The notes beneath the pieces are model-generated. The model was not told where the DNA came from. It saw only the letters and a list, made by a program, of their open reading frames with translations, and ran no database searches. The position numbers and the translations under genes were made by a program. From an uncultured Peptostreptococcaceae bacterium (GTDB lineage Bacteria; Bacillota; Clostridia; Peptostreptococcales; Anaerovoracaceae), in NCBI GenBank assembly GCA_905235115.1, contig CAJOKT010000009.1, forward strand, positions 1 to 50,903: a stretch of DNA of 50,903 nucleotides. The letters run 5' to 3'. Below are positions 1 through 9,293 of the stretch, piece by piece. Numbering within the stretch: the stretch's first letter is position 1; the number at the start of each line of letters is the position of its first letter.

Positions 1-95
1 AGAGCTTCGCTTGCATAATGACTAACAACTCATTCCGATGATAACACAACACTCTTTTCTTTTTGATGTAGATGGTCTCACATCATTGACTAATG

Positions 96-114
96 TACAG
101 TCAATTAAATGGCC
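96..114. promoter_or_regulatory. Inverted repeat upstream of HTH gene (possible operator)
   Basis: TTGACT and AGTCAA form an inverted repeat separated by 7 bases, about 40 bases upstream of the small HTH gene. The left arm also resembles a -35 box, but I see no convincing -10 at the right distance. It may be an operator for the HTH protein. Bases 1-95 hold nothing else I can support; this is the window edge. Confidence 0.3.
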
Positions 115-155
115 TTCCCTTACCCTTTACTCATGAGATATAAGGAATGTACCAA

Positions 156-353
156 ATGATTATTTATGACCGCCTCTGGGAGCAGATGAAAAAGAAGGGG
201 ATATCCCGGTATAAAATGATTAAGGTGTTTGGCTTCAGCAGCGGTCAGTTGGATCGTCTGCGCAAGAACGAAAATGTAAGCACCTTCACTCTGAATCGTC
301 TCTGTGAGTTTTTGGACTGCACCCTTAATGATATAGTAGAATTTAAAAAATGA
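156..353 (+). CDS. Small Cro/CI-type (XRE, YozG-like) helix-turn-helix regulator
   Basis: A 65-residue protein made almost entirely of one Cro/C1-type HTH fold: the segment LWEQMKKKGISRYKMIKVFG reads as helices 1-2, followed by a recognition helix around SSGQLDRLRK and the family-typical ending LCEFLDCTLNDIVEF. This is the compact YozG-type class of DNA-binding regulators. I chose the ATG at 156 because AAGGAA (142-147) lies 8 bases upstream; an in-frame ATG at 147 overlaps that ribosome binding site. It sits alone, followed by its own terminator, just upstream of hipBA. Its target is unknown; the inverted repeat at 96-114 is a candidate. DNA binding is family knowledge, the target is inference. 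Confidence 0.8.
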   Translation: MIIYDRLWEQMKKKGISRYKMIKVFGFSSGQLDRLRKNENVSTFTLNRLCEFLDCTLNDIVEFKK

Positions 354-386
354 TCTGCTTTAAAGAAGATAAGGCAGGTCATTTTT
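348..386 (+). terminator. Rho-independent terminator after HTH gene
   Basis: AAATGATCTGC (348-358) pairs with GCAGGTCATTT (374-384) with one G-U pair, and the stem runs into T382-386. It separates the HTH gene from the hipBA promoter. Confidence 0.75.
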
Positions 387-407
387 GTTGGTCACTAAAA
401 CATTCTC

Positions 408-437
408 TTGACTTCGCCGTACGGCTAAATATATAAT
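408..437 (+). promoter_or_regulatory. hipBA promoter
   Basis: TTGACT (408-413) and TATAAT (432-437) are separated by 18 bases, a near-consensus sigma-A promoter. The perfect palindrome GCCGTACGGC (416-425) sits inside the spacer, so a bound repressor would occlude RNA polymerase. Confidence 0.8.
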
Positions 438-501
438 GGCCTTAGATAAAATAAGCCGTACGGCTAAACCAACCATCAGGCGGCCGCAATTTCGCCGTAC
501 G
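414..501. promoter_or_regulatory. Three GCCGTACG operator copies controlling hipBA
   Basis: The palindrome GCCGTACGGC occurs at 416-425 and again at 455-464 (12-base palindrome AGCCGTACGGCT at 454-465), and a third copy with a degenerate right half (GCCGTACG) lies at 494-501. The centre-to-centre spacing of the two full sites is 39 bases, close to four helical turns. HipB-family antitoxins are known to autorepress through palindromic operators; assigning these sites to this HipB is inference from position and repetition. Confidence 0.75.
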
Positions 502-531
502 AACAAATTTCCAAAACAAGAGGACCCTATT

Positions 532-744
532 ATGACTATAAACAGCAGCGAAGATTTTGGCCGTGCCGTCCGTGACAGGCGCAAGGTTCTGGGATACACG
601 CAGGCGGAGCTGGCGGCCTTCACCGGATTCAGCGTGAGTTTTTTGTCTGACCTGGAGAGAGGCAAGAAAACTGCAGAACTGGAGAAGGCGATCATCATCG
701 CCAACACGCTTGGCATGGATCTGGAACTGAACCGGAGAGGATAA
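532..744 (+). CDS. hipB: HipB-type antitoxin, XRE family transcriptional regulator
   Basis: A 70-residue protein with one Cro/C1 HTH (GRAVRDRRKVLGYTQAELAA, then a recognition helix around SVSFLSDLERGKK). In HipBA modules this protein binds and inhibits HipA and represses the operon. The reading frame is open from 436, but that start lies inside the -10 region; ATG 532 follows AGAGGA at a normal distance and begins exactly before the HTH. Its stop is one base from the hipA start, giving translational coupling. Three palindromic sites upstream fit autoregulation. Function is assigned from domain plus gene pairing. Confidence 0.88.
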   Translation: MTINSSEDFGRAVRDRRKVLGYTQAELAAFTGFSVSFLSDLERGKKTAELEKAIIIANTLGMDLELNRRG

Positions 745-745
745 G

Positions 746-2026
746 ATGAGAGAACTGTCAGTATATTTGGAGATCAGCGGTGTCCGGACTCTGGTCGGGG
801 CCCTTCGAGGCATGAGCTCGGAAGACGCCTGCTTCACCTATGATGAGGCGTATCTTTCGTCCCCGGACTCGAAGCCCGTATCCATCAGCCTGCCCCTTCG
901 CATTGAGCCCTACTCTCCCGCTGAGACAAGAAGCTTTTTCGACGGTCTACTGCCGGAGGGTTTCACCAGGAGAACTGTTTCTCAGTGGGTCCGTGCTGAT
1001 GAAGACGACTACCTGACGATCCTGTCCTGTCTTGGAAATGAATGTCTCGGAGCCGTCAGGATCAGCGGAGGAGAGTCTGATGATCCCACCCCCTCGTATG
1101 AGCGCCTCTCCTTTGACCGAATCAGGGCTCTTGCACGGGAGGGCGCCACCGAGTCTGCGCGACTGGTCACTGAAGCTCACCTATCGCTTACAGGGGCTTC
1201 CGGCAAGGTGGGACTATACTATGACGGCGGCACCGATTCCTGGTATCTTCCACTCGGGACCGCACCAAGCAATTACATAGTAAAGCAAAGCCACATAAGA
1301 TACGACGGCATCGTTACCAACGAGAAGCTCTGCCTTCTCACTGCGTCCAAGCTGGGGATCGAGGTGCCACGTAACTTCATCATTGACGCCGGGGGGTCCG
1401 GTGAAGGAGATGTTCTCTTCGGCACTGAGCGGTATGACAGGCGAGAGTACTCCGGCGATACGATCTCCGGGCTCAGACGGCCTCTGCGCATTCATCAGGA
1501 GGATTTCGCCCAGGCTCTAGGCATCCCTTCCGCCGCAAAATACGAGCGTCCCGGAGAAAGCTATCTGTCCCGGATGACGGATCTTTTGAGGCATCATTCC
1601 TCTGACCCCATAGAGGATATCACCAGATTATGGGATATGACGGCGTTCAACTGGCTCATCGGCAATACCGATGCGCACATAAAGAACTACTCCTTGCTGT
1701 ATTCAGAGGATCTTTCGGCCCTGAGACTGGCGCCTGCCTATGACATGGTCAGCACGCTGATATATGATGGGGCCTCCCGCAGCATGAGTTTCAATGTCGG
1801 CGGAGAGTATTCGTCTGACAGGATAACTCAGGCGAACTGGGAGCGGGCGGCCGTGGACGCCGGCATCGGCCGGGCCATGGTCCTTGACAGGCTCAGTCAT
1901 CTGACAGAATCGTTCAAACCGGCCCTCCTCCAATCAGCGGAAGAGCTGTCCCTTTCAGGCTTTGTGAAAGCAAAACAGATGGCGGCGGACATCCTGTCGA
2001 AAGGCGGAATCAGTCATTATCTTTAA
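746..2026 (+). CDS. hipA: HipA-type serine/threonine kinase toxin
   Basis: A 426-residue full-length HipA-fold kinase (E. coli HipA is 440). Visible family features in order: the N-terminal couple domain with SFFDGLLPEG near residue 65; the glycine-rich loop SLTGASGKVGLY near 150; the WYLPLGTAPSNYIVK strand; the catalytic segment IGNTDAHIKN near 310; and the metal-binding LAPAYDMVST near 335. Known HipA proteins phosphorylate translation factors such as glutamyl-tRNA synthetase and induce dormancy; the target here is not visible. Kinase residues look intact, so the toxin is probably active. GGAGAGG (734-740) is its ribosome binding site, inside the end of hipB. It is transcribed head-on to replication from oriC. 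Confidence 0.92.
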   Translation: MRELSVYLEISGVRTLVGALRGMSSEDACFTYDEAYLSSPDSKPVSISLPLRIEPYSPAETRSFFDGLLPEGFTRRTVSQWVRADEDDYLTILSCLGNECLGAVRISGGESDDPTPSYERLSFDRIRALAREGATESARLVTEAHLSLTGASGKVGLYYDGGTDSWYLPLGTAPSNYIVKQSHIRYDGIVTNEKLCLLTASKLGIEVPRNFIIDAGGSGEGDVLFGTERYDRREYSGDTISGLRRPLRIHQEDFAQALGIPSAAKYERPGESYLSRMTDLLRHHSSDPIEDITRLWDMTAFNWLIGNTDAHIKNYSLLYSEDLSALRLAPAYDMVSTLIYDGASRSMSFNVGGEYSSDRITQANWERAAVDAGIGRAMVLDRLSHLTESFKPALLQSAEELSLSGFVKAKQMAADILSKGGISHYL

Positions 2027-2031
2027 TACTC

Positions 2032-2069
2032 AACAGACCCACCTCAAGGAATGAGGCGGGTCTGTTTTT
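2032..2069 (+). terminator. Rho-independent terminator after hipA
   Basis: ACAGACCCACCTC (2033-2045) pairs with GAGGCGGGTCTGT (2053-2065) with one mismatch, followed by T2065-2069. It lies between two convergent genes. Confidence 0.85.
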
Positions 2070-2095
2070 ATCTGATCAGAATGTTTTGCGCCGTT

Positions 2096-3574
2096 TTAAA
2101 ACGGATTCTCTTCGGGGTATCTCATGCCGGCGGGCTGGTTGAAGCCGATCTCGGATACCGGCACGCCCAGAAGCTTGAAGACCTCATAGAGGGCTTTGCC
2201 GTAATGGCCGAAGGCCACCGCGCCGTGGTGCGGGAAGTGCTTTTCCAGGAGCACGTGGCGGTAGAATCTGCCCATCTCCGGGAAGGCGAAGACACCTGTG
2301 CCTCCGTAGGAGCGTGTTGCCACCGGAAGGACCTCGCCTTCAGCGATGTATGCGCTGATGCCGCCCTCGGCTGTGCCTTGGAGGCGGTAGAGTGTCACAT
2401 CGCCGGGAACCAGGTCGCCTTCCATGGTGCCCTTGGTCACCGTCAGCGGCAGGTTGCGGCTCATGATCCTCTGATTGCACATGGTGCGGGTCTGGAGCCT
2501 ACTGGAGCAGGTGTTTCCGCAGTGGAAGCACATCACCGTGTCTGACTGCTTGTAGTCATACTTGCCCTTGATGGACTCCTCGTACATGTCCTGGGGGATG
2601 GAGTTGTTGATGTCAAGGATGGTGACGGCGTCACCGGAGATCACCTGGCCGATGTACTCGGAGAGGGCTCCGTAGATGTCCACTTCGCAGCCTACGGGGA
2701 TGCCGGAGCCTGCGATGCGGGAGTTCACGTAGCAGGGAACGAAGCCGAACTCGGACTGGAAGGCGGGCCAGCACTTGGTGGTGAGCACCACGTATTTGCG
2801 GGCACCCTTGTGCTGCTCAGCCCAGTCTCTCAGGGTAAGCTCGTATTGTGCCAGTTTGGGCAGGATGTCGGGGAGCAGGTTGCCTGCGCCCAGTTCCGCC
2901 GCCATGTCGGCAACTACATCGGCGATCCTCGGATCGTCCGCGTGCTTCAGATATGAATCGTAAAGATCCATCTCAGAGTTTTCCTCAACTTCTACGCCCA
3001 GATCGAAGATCTGCTTGATGGGAGCGTTGCAGGTCAGGAAGTCGTAGGGGCGGGGTCCGAAGGAGATCAGCTTCAGGTCCTTCAGGGCCACCAGCGTGCG
3101 GGCGATAGGTACGAATTCGCTGATCCTGTCCGCCAGTTCCTCCGCCGTTCCCACGGGACGCTCCGGAATGTATGCTTTCACGCCTCTCATGTTCAGGTTG
3201 TAGCTTGCGCTCAGGAGGCCGCAGAGAGCGTCTCCTCTTCCATCCAGAAGATCCTGCTGCGACTCTTCCGCCGCCGCAACGAACATGGAGGGGCCGCTGA
3301 ACTGTTTCGCGATCATGGTCTCCGGGATCTCCGGGCCGAAGTTGCCCAGGAAAACGCAGAGCGCGTCGCATCCGGCCGCCTTCACGTCCTCCAGAGCCTT
3401 CATCATATCGGTCTCGCTCTCGATGATGGTCGGGCATACGTAGAGTTCGCTTGCGTCGTACTTGGCGGCGTAGGCCTTGGCCAGCGCGTCGCGTCTGGAC
3501 TCACTGAGGGACGCCGGGAAGCAGTCGCGGGAAACGGTCACGAGACCGATCTTGATCTGAGGTACATTATTCAT
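2096..3574 (-). CDS. L-fucose/L-arabinose isomerase-family sugar isomerase
   Basis: A 492-residue cytosolic aldose-ketose isomerase of the FucI/AraA fold. Candidate catalytic and metal-binding residues are Glu297 (in GCEVDIYG), Asp321 (in TILDINN) and His449/450 (in FPHHGAVAFG), matching the Glu-Asp-His set of the family; a Cys-rich loop (CFHCGNTCSS) is typical of the short FucI-like clade. The sugar is unknown: members act on fucose, arabinose, and in one clade on sulfoquinovose. Neighbouring PfkB kinase and HAD phosphatase genes suggest a small isomerise-then-phosphorylate pathway, but no transporter is present. The ribosome binding site GGGAGAAAC precedes the ATG, with a TATAAT (complement of 3592-3597) just upstream. 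Confidence 0.85.
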   Translation of the reverse strand: MNNVPQIKIGLVTVSRDCFPASLSESRRDALAKAYAAKYDASELYVCPTIIESETDMMKALEDVKAAGCDALCVFLGNFGPEIPETMIAKQFSGPSMFVAAAEESQQDLLDGRGDALCGLLSASYNLNMRGVKAYIPERPVGTAEELADRISEFVPIARTLVALKDLKLISFGPRPYDFLTCNAPIKQIFDLGVEVEENSEMDLYDSYLKHADDPRIADVVADMAAELGAGNLLPDILPKLAQYELTLRDWAEQHKGARKYVVLTTKCWPAFQSEFGFVPCYVNSRIAGSGIPVGCEVDIYGALSEYIGQVISGDAVTILDINNSIPQDMYEESIKGKYDYKQSDTVMCFHCGNTCSSRLQTRTMCNQRIMSRNLPLTVTKGTMEGDLVPGDVTLYRLQGTAEGGISAYIAEGEVLPVATRSYGGTGVFAFPEMGRFYRHVLLEKHFPHHGAVAFGHYGKALYEVFKLLGVPVSEIGFNQPAGMRYPEENPF

Positions 3575-3591
3575 TCTGTTTCTCCCTAATA

Positions 3592-3597
3592 ATTATA
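3592..3597 (-). promoter_or_regulatory. Possible -10 box of the isomerase gene
   Basis: TATAAT read on the minus strand, 18 bases upstream of the ATG. The short leader and weak -35 make this tentative. Confidence 0.35.
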
Positions 3598-3639
3598 TTC
3601 TCTTATTTTTTACGCAAAACAACTGCGCCGGGCGGTGCG

Positions 3640-3927
3640 TCACAGCCGGTCATCCTCCTTATCCCGCACTGCTCCAACCACCGCTTTTATTACAGCTATC
3701 ACCACCACGATGACCGTGATGACGGCCAGCAGTATGAACGCTGTGAAAGTGATGGCCGGGAAGGGGTGCCCATCTCCGGACCCCGATGGGTAGGCCGCGC
3801 CGTCGGCCGCCAGGGCCGCGATCAGCGCCAGCACATCCACCACCAGCATGATGGGGATGGCCAGCAGGCTCCTCCATGGGGACTTTCTTTTCTTTTTTCC
3901 GTCGTCGGCGTAATACTGCTTAGCCAT
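3640..3927 (-). CDS. Small two-helix membrane protein of unknown function
   Basis: I do not recognise this 95-residue protein. It has a charged, lysine-rich N-terminus (residues 1-18), a first hydrophobic helix around 20-42 (LLAIPIMLVVDVLALIAALA), a short Gly/Ser/Pro-rich exposed loop (about 45-56) and a second helix around 60-85 rich in Ile and Val, then an acidic tail. The pattern suggests a two-pass inner-membrane protein with both ends in the cytoplasm. It lies 10 bases after the PfkB kinase gene and 65 bases before the isomerase gene, so it is probably co-transcribed with the kinase; a link to sugar handling is only positional. Confidence 0.7.
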   Translation of the reverse strand: MAKQYYADDGKKKRKSPWRSLLAIPIMLVVDVLALIAALAADGAAYPSGSGDGHPFPAITFTAFILLAVITVIVVVIAVIKAVVGAVRDKEDDRL

Positions 3928-3937
3928 GATTTAACTC

Positions 3938-4903
3938 CTACAGGCCGCACTCCTGCACTTCCTTAAGTGTGGGATATGAGCTGATGGTGCCCCTCTTCTG
4001 CACGCTCAGGGCGCAAAATACGTTGGCAAAGGAGATGCACTCCTTTAGCTGTTCGTTGGTAAGGCTGTCCAGAGTGTCCGGGGTCATTTCCATCTCAGCC
4101 AGCTTGTAAAGGAAGGCTCCGATGGAACCGTCGCCGGCTCCGGTGGTATCCACCACCTCCACCTTCCTGGCAGGATCCTCGGCGTAGGCCGTCCTCGTGA
4201 AAGCCTTCATGCCCTTGTCGCCCATGGTGTAGAGCAAAACCTTCACGCCGCGGTCGAAGAACATCTGCTTGGCGATGTTCACGTTGGCGGAAGCAGTGAT
4301 GAACTCCAGCTCATCGTCGGACACCTTGAGGATGTCAGTGCCGGGGATGAATTCCCAGATGGCTTTGCGGAGAGCTGCCGGATCGTCCCAGAGGGTGAAC
4401 CTCAGGTTGGGATCGAAGCTGATGATGGCTCCGTTCTCCTTTGCGAGATCGATGGCTCTCCTGTGGGCTTTCTTCATGGGGAAGTCGCCCAGAGAGACCG
4501 ATCCGAACTGCAGCGCGAAGCAGTCCCTGAACCACTTGGGATCAACATTTTCAGGCTGGAACAGCATGTCCGCACCGGGCTTCCTGTAGAAGTCGAACTC
4601 GCGGCCGCCGTCGTACCTTAAGGATATGAATGCCAGAGAAGTCTTGGCCTCCCTGGTGCGGCAGATCATGCTCGTATCTATGCCGTAGCCTCCAAAGGAT
4701 TCCACGATCTTGTCACCGAATGGATCGTCACCCACCTGGGTGATAACGGCTGAGGGGCCGCCCAGTCTGGCGAAGGCGCCGCTGACGTCCGCCGGGGCGC
4801 CGCTGGCATTGGGATAGAACGCCTCCACGTCCTTGATCGCATATGCTTTTTCGCTTGGGGCCATGTCTACGATGGCTTCACCAATAGAGAGTAGTCTTTT
4901 CAT
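3938..4903 (-). CDS. PfkB-family carbohydrate kinase (fructokinase-like)
   Basis: A 321-residue ribokinase-fold kinase that would phosphorylate a sugar or sugar acid with ATP. The N-terminal SIGEAIVDMAP and NASGAPADVSGAFARLG segments hold the substrate-binding Asp and Gly-Gly region, and the PfkB signature DTTGAGDGSIGAF near residue 250 carries the anion hole and catalytic Asp. Overall similarity is to the fructokinase branch. AGGAGG precedes the ATG by 6 bases. The neighbouring isomerase would make a ketose, a sensible substrate for this enzyme; that link is inference. Confidence 0.87.
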   Translation of the reverse strand: MKRLLSIGEAIVDMAPSEKAYAIKDVEAFYPNASGAPADVSGAFARLGGPSAVITQVGDDPFGDKIVESFGGYGIDTSMICRTREAKTSLAFISLRYDGGREFDFYRKPGADMLFQPENVDPKWFRDCFALQFGSVSLGDFPMKKAHRRAIDLAKENGAIISFDPNLRFTLWDDPAALRKAIWEFIPGTDILKVSDDELEFITASANVNIAKQMFFDRGVKVLLYTMGDKGMKAFTRTAYAEDPARKVEVVDTTGAGDGSIGAFLYKLAEMEMTPDTLDSLTNEQLKECISFANVFCALSVQKRGTISSYPTLKEVQECGL

Positions 4904-4990
4904 GAGGACCTCCTATTCGGTCAAATAATTAGTACCGCACCATTCTATCACATCTACGGATGCTTTTCCACCACACTCCAGTCATGCCTG

Positions 4991-5800
4991 TTATTCCAGT
5001 CCCGGGATCAGTTTTCTCACCGCCTCGTTGAAGCCCTGGTCGCGGGTGCCTTCCGTGATCATGTCGGCCTCTTCCTTCACGGCGTCCACGGCGTTCTGCA
5101 CAGCCACTGCCGTGCCCGCGGCCCTGAGAAGCGGCAGGTCGTTGGTGTTGTCTCCGAAGGCTGCGATCTGGCTGCGTCTCAGCCTGAGATGCCTGGCCAG
5201 CATGCTAAGGGCGTAGCCCTTGTTGACGCCGGCGGGCATTATCTCGATTATGTAATTTTCGGACTGGGCCATGTAGATGCGGTAACCCAGTCTTTTGCCC
5301 AGTTCCTCCATGTGGCGCGGAACTTCCGCCGGATCGCAGGATACCAGAAGCTTAGGGGTCTGGAAATATTCTACGCTTAGCAGGTCCCCCACCTCTCTGT
5401 ACTCTGTATACCTCAGGTCCGGATCAGGGTGGATATCCATTCGCAGGTCTTCCACCATGATCACGCCCCGGTCGTATCCCTGCACGTAGAGGCCCTCTTC
5501 GTGGGCATATTCCACGATGGCCCGGAAGGTCTCCCTGTCCAGATGGTTCTCGTAGATCACCCGGTCCTCCCCGTCTTCCCCGGGGGCGATGACCAGCCCG
5601 CCGTTGTAGCAGATGGCGCAGTATGGCAGCCCAATGGAGTCGCCCACTCCCTTGACGGAATTTATGGATCTTCCGGATGACAGGGCGAGCCTGATCCCCC
5701 GGGACTGCGCGGCGCCGAGGAGCTTCCTGGTCTCATCGGTGACCAGGCCGTTTGCGTCCAGCATGGTATTATCCAGATCTGTTGCTATAAGTTTGATCAT
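4991..5800 (-). CDS. Cof-type HAD-IIB family phosphatase
   Basis: A 269-residue HAD hydrolase of the Cof/YbiV type. The nucleophile motif DLDNTMLD (residues 8-15) supplies both catalytic Asp residues, SSGRS near 60 is motif II, a conserved Lys sits at NKGYAL near 195, and FGDNTNDLPLLRAAG near 217 is the metal-binding motif. The large alpha/beta cap between motifs II and III is typical. Such enzymes dephosphorylate sugar phosphates, flavin or pyridoxal phosphates; the substrate cannot be read from sequence. AAAGGA precedes the ATG. It sits between the ATP synthase cluster and the PfkB gene on the same strand. Confidence 0.88.
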   Translation of the reverse strand: MIKLIATDLDNTMLDANGLVTDETRKLLGAAQSRGIRLALSSGRSINSVKGVGDSIGLPYCAICYNGGLVIAPGEDGEDRVIYENHLDRETFRAIVEYAHEEGLYVQGYDRGVIMVEDLRMDIHPDPDLRYTEYREVGDLLSVEYFQTPKLLVSCDPAEVPRHMEELGKRLGYRIYMAQSENYIIEIMPAGVNKGYALSMLARHLRLRRSQIAAFGDNTNDLPLLRAAGTAVAVQNAVDAVKEEADMITEGTRDQGFNEAVRKLIPGLE

Positions 5801-5830
5801 GACGGTTCCTTTCGGGATCTCAGCGTATTC

Positions 5831-6394
5831 TTAAACGATTTCCGCAGGCGAGGCCAGGGACGCAAAATCTATCATGAGGATGATGCCCATGATGAGCAGC
5901 ACTATGCCGTAGAAGCTCTTGATCATGGTACGGGTCCTCAGTGCCCCTTCTTTTCTGGGATGATGGAAGGCGAACATTGCTTCCGTGGGCACCGAATTCT
6001 GAAGTTCCGTAATGGGTCTGCTCCAGAGAAGGAGCACATCAGCGGGAGTCTTTCCCTCCACTATCAGGGCCTCCTGCATGTAATATGCTCTCTCGCCGAA
6101 CTCCATGTGTCGGTCGAAGGCATTGTACCATCTGCTGATAAGGCCGAATGCCATGAGCCCGCCTGCAAATACGATGACGTGCATGAGAAGGGATACGATC
6201 TTCCCGGCGTCTCCTCCGAAGTTCAGAGTAAGTGTGGCTGCCGCCACTGCCAGGTAGATGCTGGTGAATGTGTATATCTCACCCTCTATGTGTCTGGCGT
6301 GTCCCAGGTTTTCCTTCATGACGTCGCCAAGGAAGGGCAGGAAGCTGTCCCTGTCAGCGTTGGCGTATTTTTTTCTGAATTCTTTTTCATCCAT
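5831..6394 (-). CDS. Hypothetical membrane protein at the end of the ATP synthase operon
   Basis: A 187-residue protein I do not recognise. A charged N-terminal third (MDEKEFRKKYANADRDSFLP) leads to two hydrophobic helices near 45-63 and 68-90, a central soluble region with an amphipathic stretch, and a third helix near 155-178 (FYGIVLLIMGIILMIDFAS). It follows atpC by 19 bases with GGAG as ribosome binding site, so it is likely read through from the ATP synthase operon, but no similarity to AtpI or AtpZ is visible. Function unknown. Confidence 0.7.
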   Translation of the reverse strand: MDEKEFRKKYANADRDSFLPFLGDVMKENLGHARHIEGEIYTFTSIYLAVAAATLTLNFGGDAGKIVSLLMHVIVFAGGLMAFGLISRWYNAFDRHMEFGERAYYMQEALIVEGKTPADVLLLWSRPITELQNSVPTEAMFAFHHPRKEGALRTRTMIKSFYGIVLLIMGIILMIDFASLASPAEIV

Positions 6395-6413
6395 CGTTCT
6401 GTTTCTCCTCTCA

Positions 6414-6821
6414 TCATCTGTCCAGTTTCGATACCTTCAGCCTGGATGTGGCCCTGGCCAGCTGGCGCTGGGCCTCGGCGTATACTCTTTTGCTCCTGTG
6501 GCGCACCATCTCTTCACGGGCCTGCTCTGCCGCGCGCTCCGCCCGGTTGATGTCGATCTCCTCGGGGTATTCTGCCGCTCCCACCAGGACGGTCACCACA
6601 TTATCCTTGACGATGACCATGCCGTTGGACACGAAGGCGTGCAGGTCGCTTTCACCTTCGGGCCTGAAGGTGATCTCCCCGGGGTTGATCCCCGCGATCA
6701 TATTCATATGTTTTGCCTGGATCCCGTACATGCCCTCGGTGGTGGGCACGATCAGGGAATCAGCCCGGCCTTCGAAAAGATTCCTCTGTGCGGCCAGAAT
6801 GTGTAATTCGAATGTGTTCAT
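6414..6821 (-). CDS. atpC: F1Fo ATP synthase subunit epsilon
   Basis: A 135-residue epsilon subunit, normal for the family, forming part of the central stalk and able to inhibit ATP hydrolysis. The N-terminal beta-sandwich starts FELHILAAQRNLFEGRADSL and contains the conserved GMYGIQAKHMNMIAGINPG segment; the C-terminal two-helix hairpin is rich in Arg and Ala (RAERAAEQAREEMVRHRSKR). AGGAG precedes the ATG. It is the last recognisable subunit gene of the operon, 54 bases after atpD. Confidence 0.95.
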   Translation of the reverse strand: MNTFELHILAAQRNLFEGRADSLIVPTTEGMYGIQAKHMNMIAGINPGEITFRPEGESDLHAFVSNGMVIVKDNVVTVLVGAAEYPEEIDINRAERAAEQAREEMVRHRSKRVYAEAQRQLARATSRLKVSKLDR

Positions 6822-6875
6822 GATCTCCTAAAGGCGGCGGCTGCCGCCGGACAGCGGTTCCGGATGTTTTGCGGC

Positions 6876-8279
<1,404 letters not shown>

Positions 8280-8309
8280 TTAAATAGTTTCAAAACATCC
8301 GTGCCCCGG

Positions 8310-9254
8310 CTATTTCTGCCGGACCTTCTTGAGTGCTTTTGCCTTCTTCTGTGCCCGGGACCCTGCCGATATCTCGGTGATCTCCCGGGTGATGGCTCCC
8401 TGCCGCACATGGTTGTACTCCAGGTTCAGGCTGGTGAGCAGATCCTCCGCGTTGTCGTTGGCTGCGTCCATGGCGGTCATCCTGGCGCTCTGCTCGGAGC
8501 AAAAGCTCTCCACCATGGCGCTGTAGATGAATCCTTTGATGTAGCTTGGGACGATGCTGTTGAACACCGTCACTACGTCCGGAAGATACTCCGTGCCTTC
8601 GCTCATCTTTTTTCTGTCTTCCCCGTCCAGCACGTAGTCTTCCCTGGCGAAGGGCAAAAGCTCCGTACTCTGGGCCGCCCCGCCGGTAAGGCCGTTTCCG
8701 AAGGCGGTGTAGACTATGTACAGTTTCTGCACCCTGTCTTCGTCGAATTCGTCAATGACGTAGTCTCCGATCTCCCTTGCCCTGTCCATGGTGGGATCCA
8801 TGTTTGAATAGTCGAAGTTCTGGTCCAGACTGTCATCGTGGGCCATAAAGTAGTGTCTGCCGTACTCCCCAATGACGAAAAGCTTGTGGGGCTCTCCCTC
8901 CTTTATGAGTTTCCCGGCCTCTTTGATCACATTCTGGTTGTAGGCTCCGCAAAGTCCCTTGTCCGCGGTGATCACTATGATGCCCACCGTGCCCCTGGGG
9001 CCCTCTTCGTCCATTATCTCCAGGGCAGTCTCATCGGGGCGGCTTGCGATCAGGTAATCCGTCTTCAAATTGTCCGCCAGACGGATCATGCTGACCAGCT
9101 GCTCCTTGAGCATGTCAAAATACGGCCGGGTCTGCTCCAGCTCCCTTTTGGCCTTGGTAACCTTGGTGGAGGAGATCAGGTACATGGCGTTGGTGATCTT
9201 CTGGGTATCACGGACGCTCTTTATTCTGTTTTTGATCTCTTTTGTGGTCGCCAT
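8310..9254 (-). CDS. atpG: F1Fo ATP synthase subunit gamma
   Basis: A 314-residue gamma subunit (rotor shaft). The N-terminal helix MATTKEIKNRIKSVRDTQKI with TKAKRELEQTRPY and the C-terminal helix with ARMTAMDAANDNAEDLLTSL are the coiled-coil pair that turns inside the alpha/beta ring; VIVITADKGLCGAYN is the conserved Rossmann-like core. It is somewhat longer than the usual 280-290 residues because of loop insertions and a short basic tail. I chose ATG 9254 with GGAAG upstream rather than the GTG at 9278, since every gamma subunit starts near this helix. Confidence 0.95.
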   Translation of the reverse strand: MATTKEIKNRIKSVRDTQKITNAMYLISSTKVTKAKRELEQTRPYFDMLKEQLVSMIRLADNLKTDYLIASRPDETALEIMDEEGPRGTVGIIVITADKGLCGAYNQNVIKEAGKLIKEGEPHKLFVIGEYGRHYFMAHDDSLDQNFDYSNMDPTMDRAREIGDYVIDEFDEDRVQKLYIVYTAFGNGLTGGAAQSTELLPFAREDYVLDGEDRKKMSEGTEYLPDVVTVFNSIVPSYIKGFIYSAMVESFCSEQSARMTAMDAANDNAEDLLTSLNLEYNHVRQGAITREITEISAGSRAQKKAKALKKVRQK

Positions 9255-9293
9255 TCTTTCTTCCGACTTCCGCCGCACTTCACGCGGTCTCTG

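Noticed and set aside
442-837. A minus-strand open frame opposite hipB
   Set aside because: It overlaps the hip promoter, operators and the antitoxin gene; no evidence of its own expression signals.
3582-3600. A full -35/-10 promoter for the sugar isomerase
   Set aside because: Only the -10 is convincing; candidates for -35 are at wrong spacing, so I list only the -10.
9254-9278. An N-terminal extension of the gamma subunit from GTG 9278
   Set aside because: The extra eight residues are Arg-rich and unlike any gamma; ATG 9254 has a ribosome binding site and the family N-terminus.
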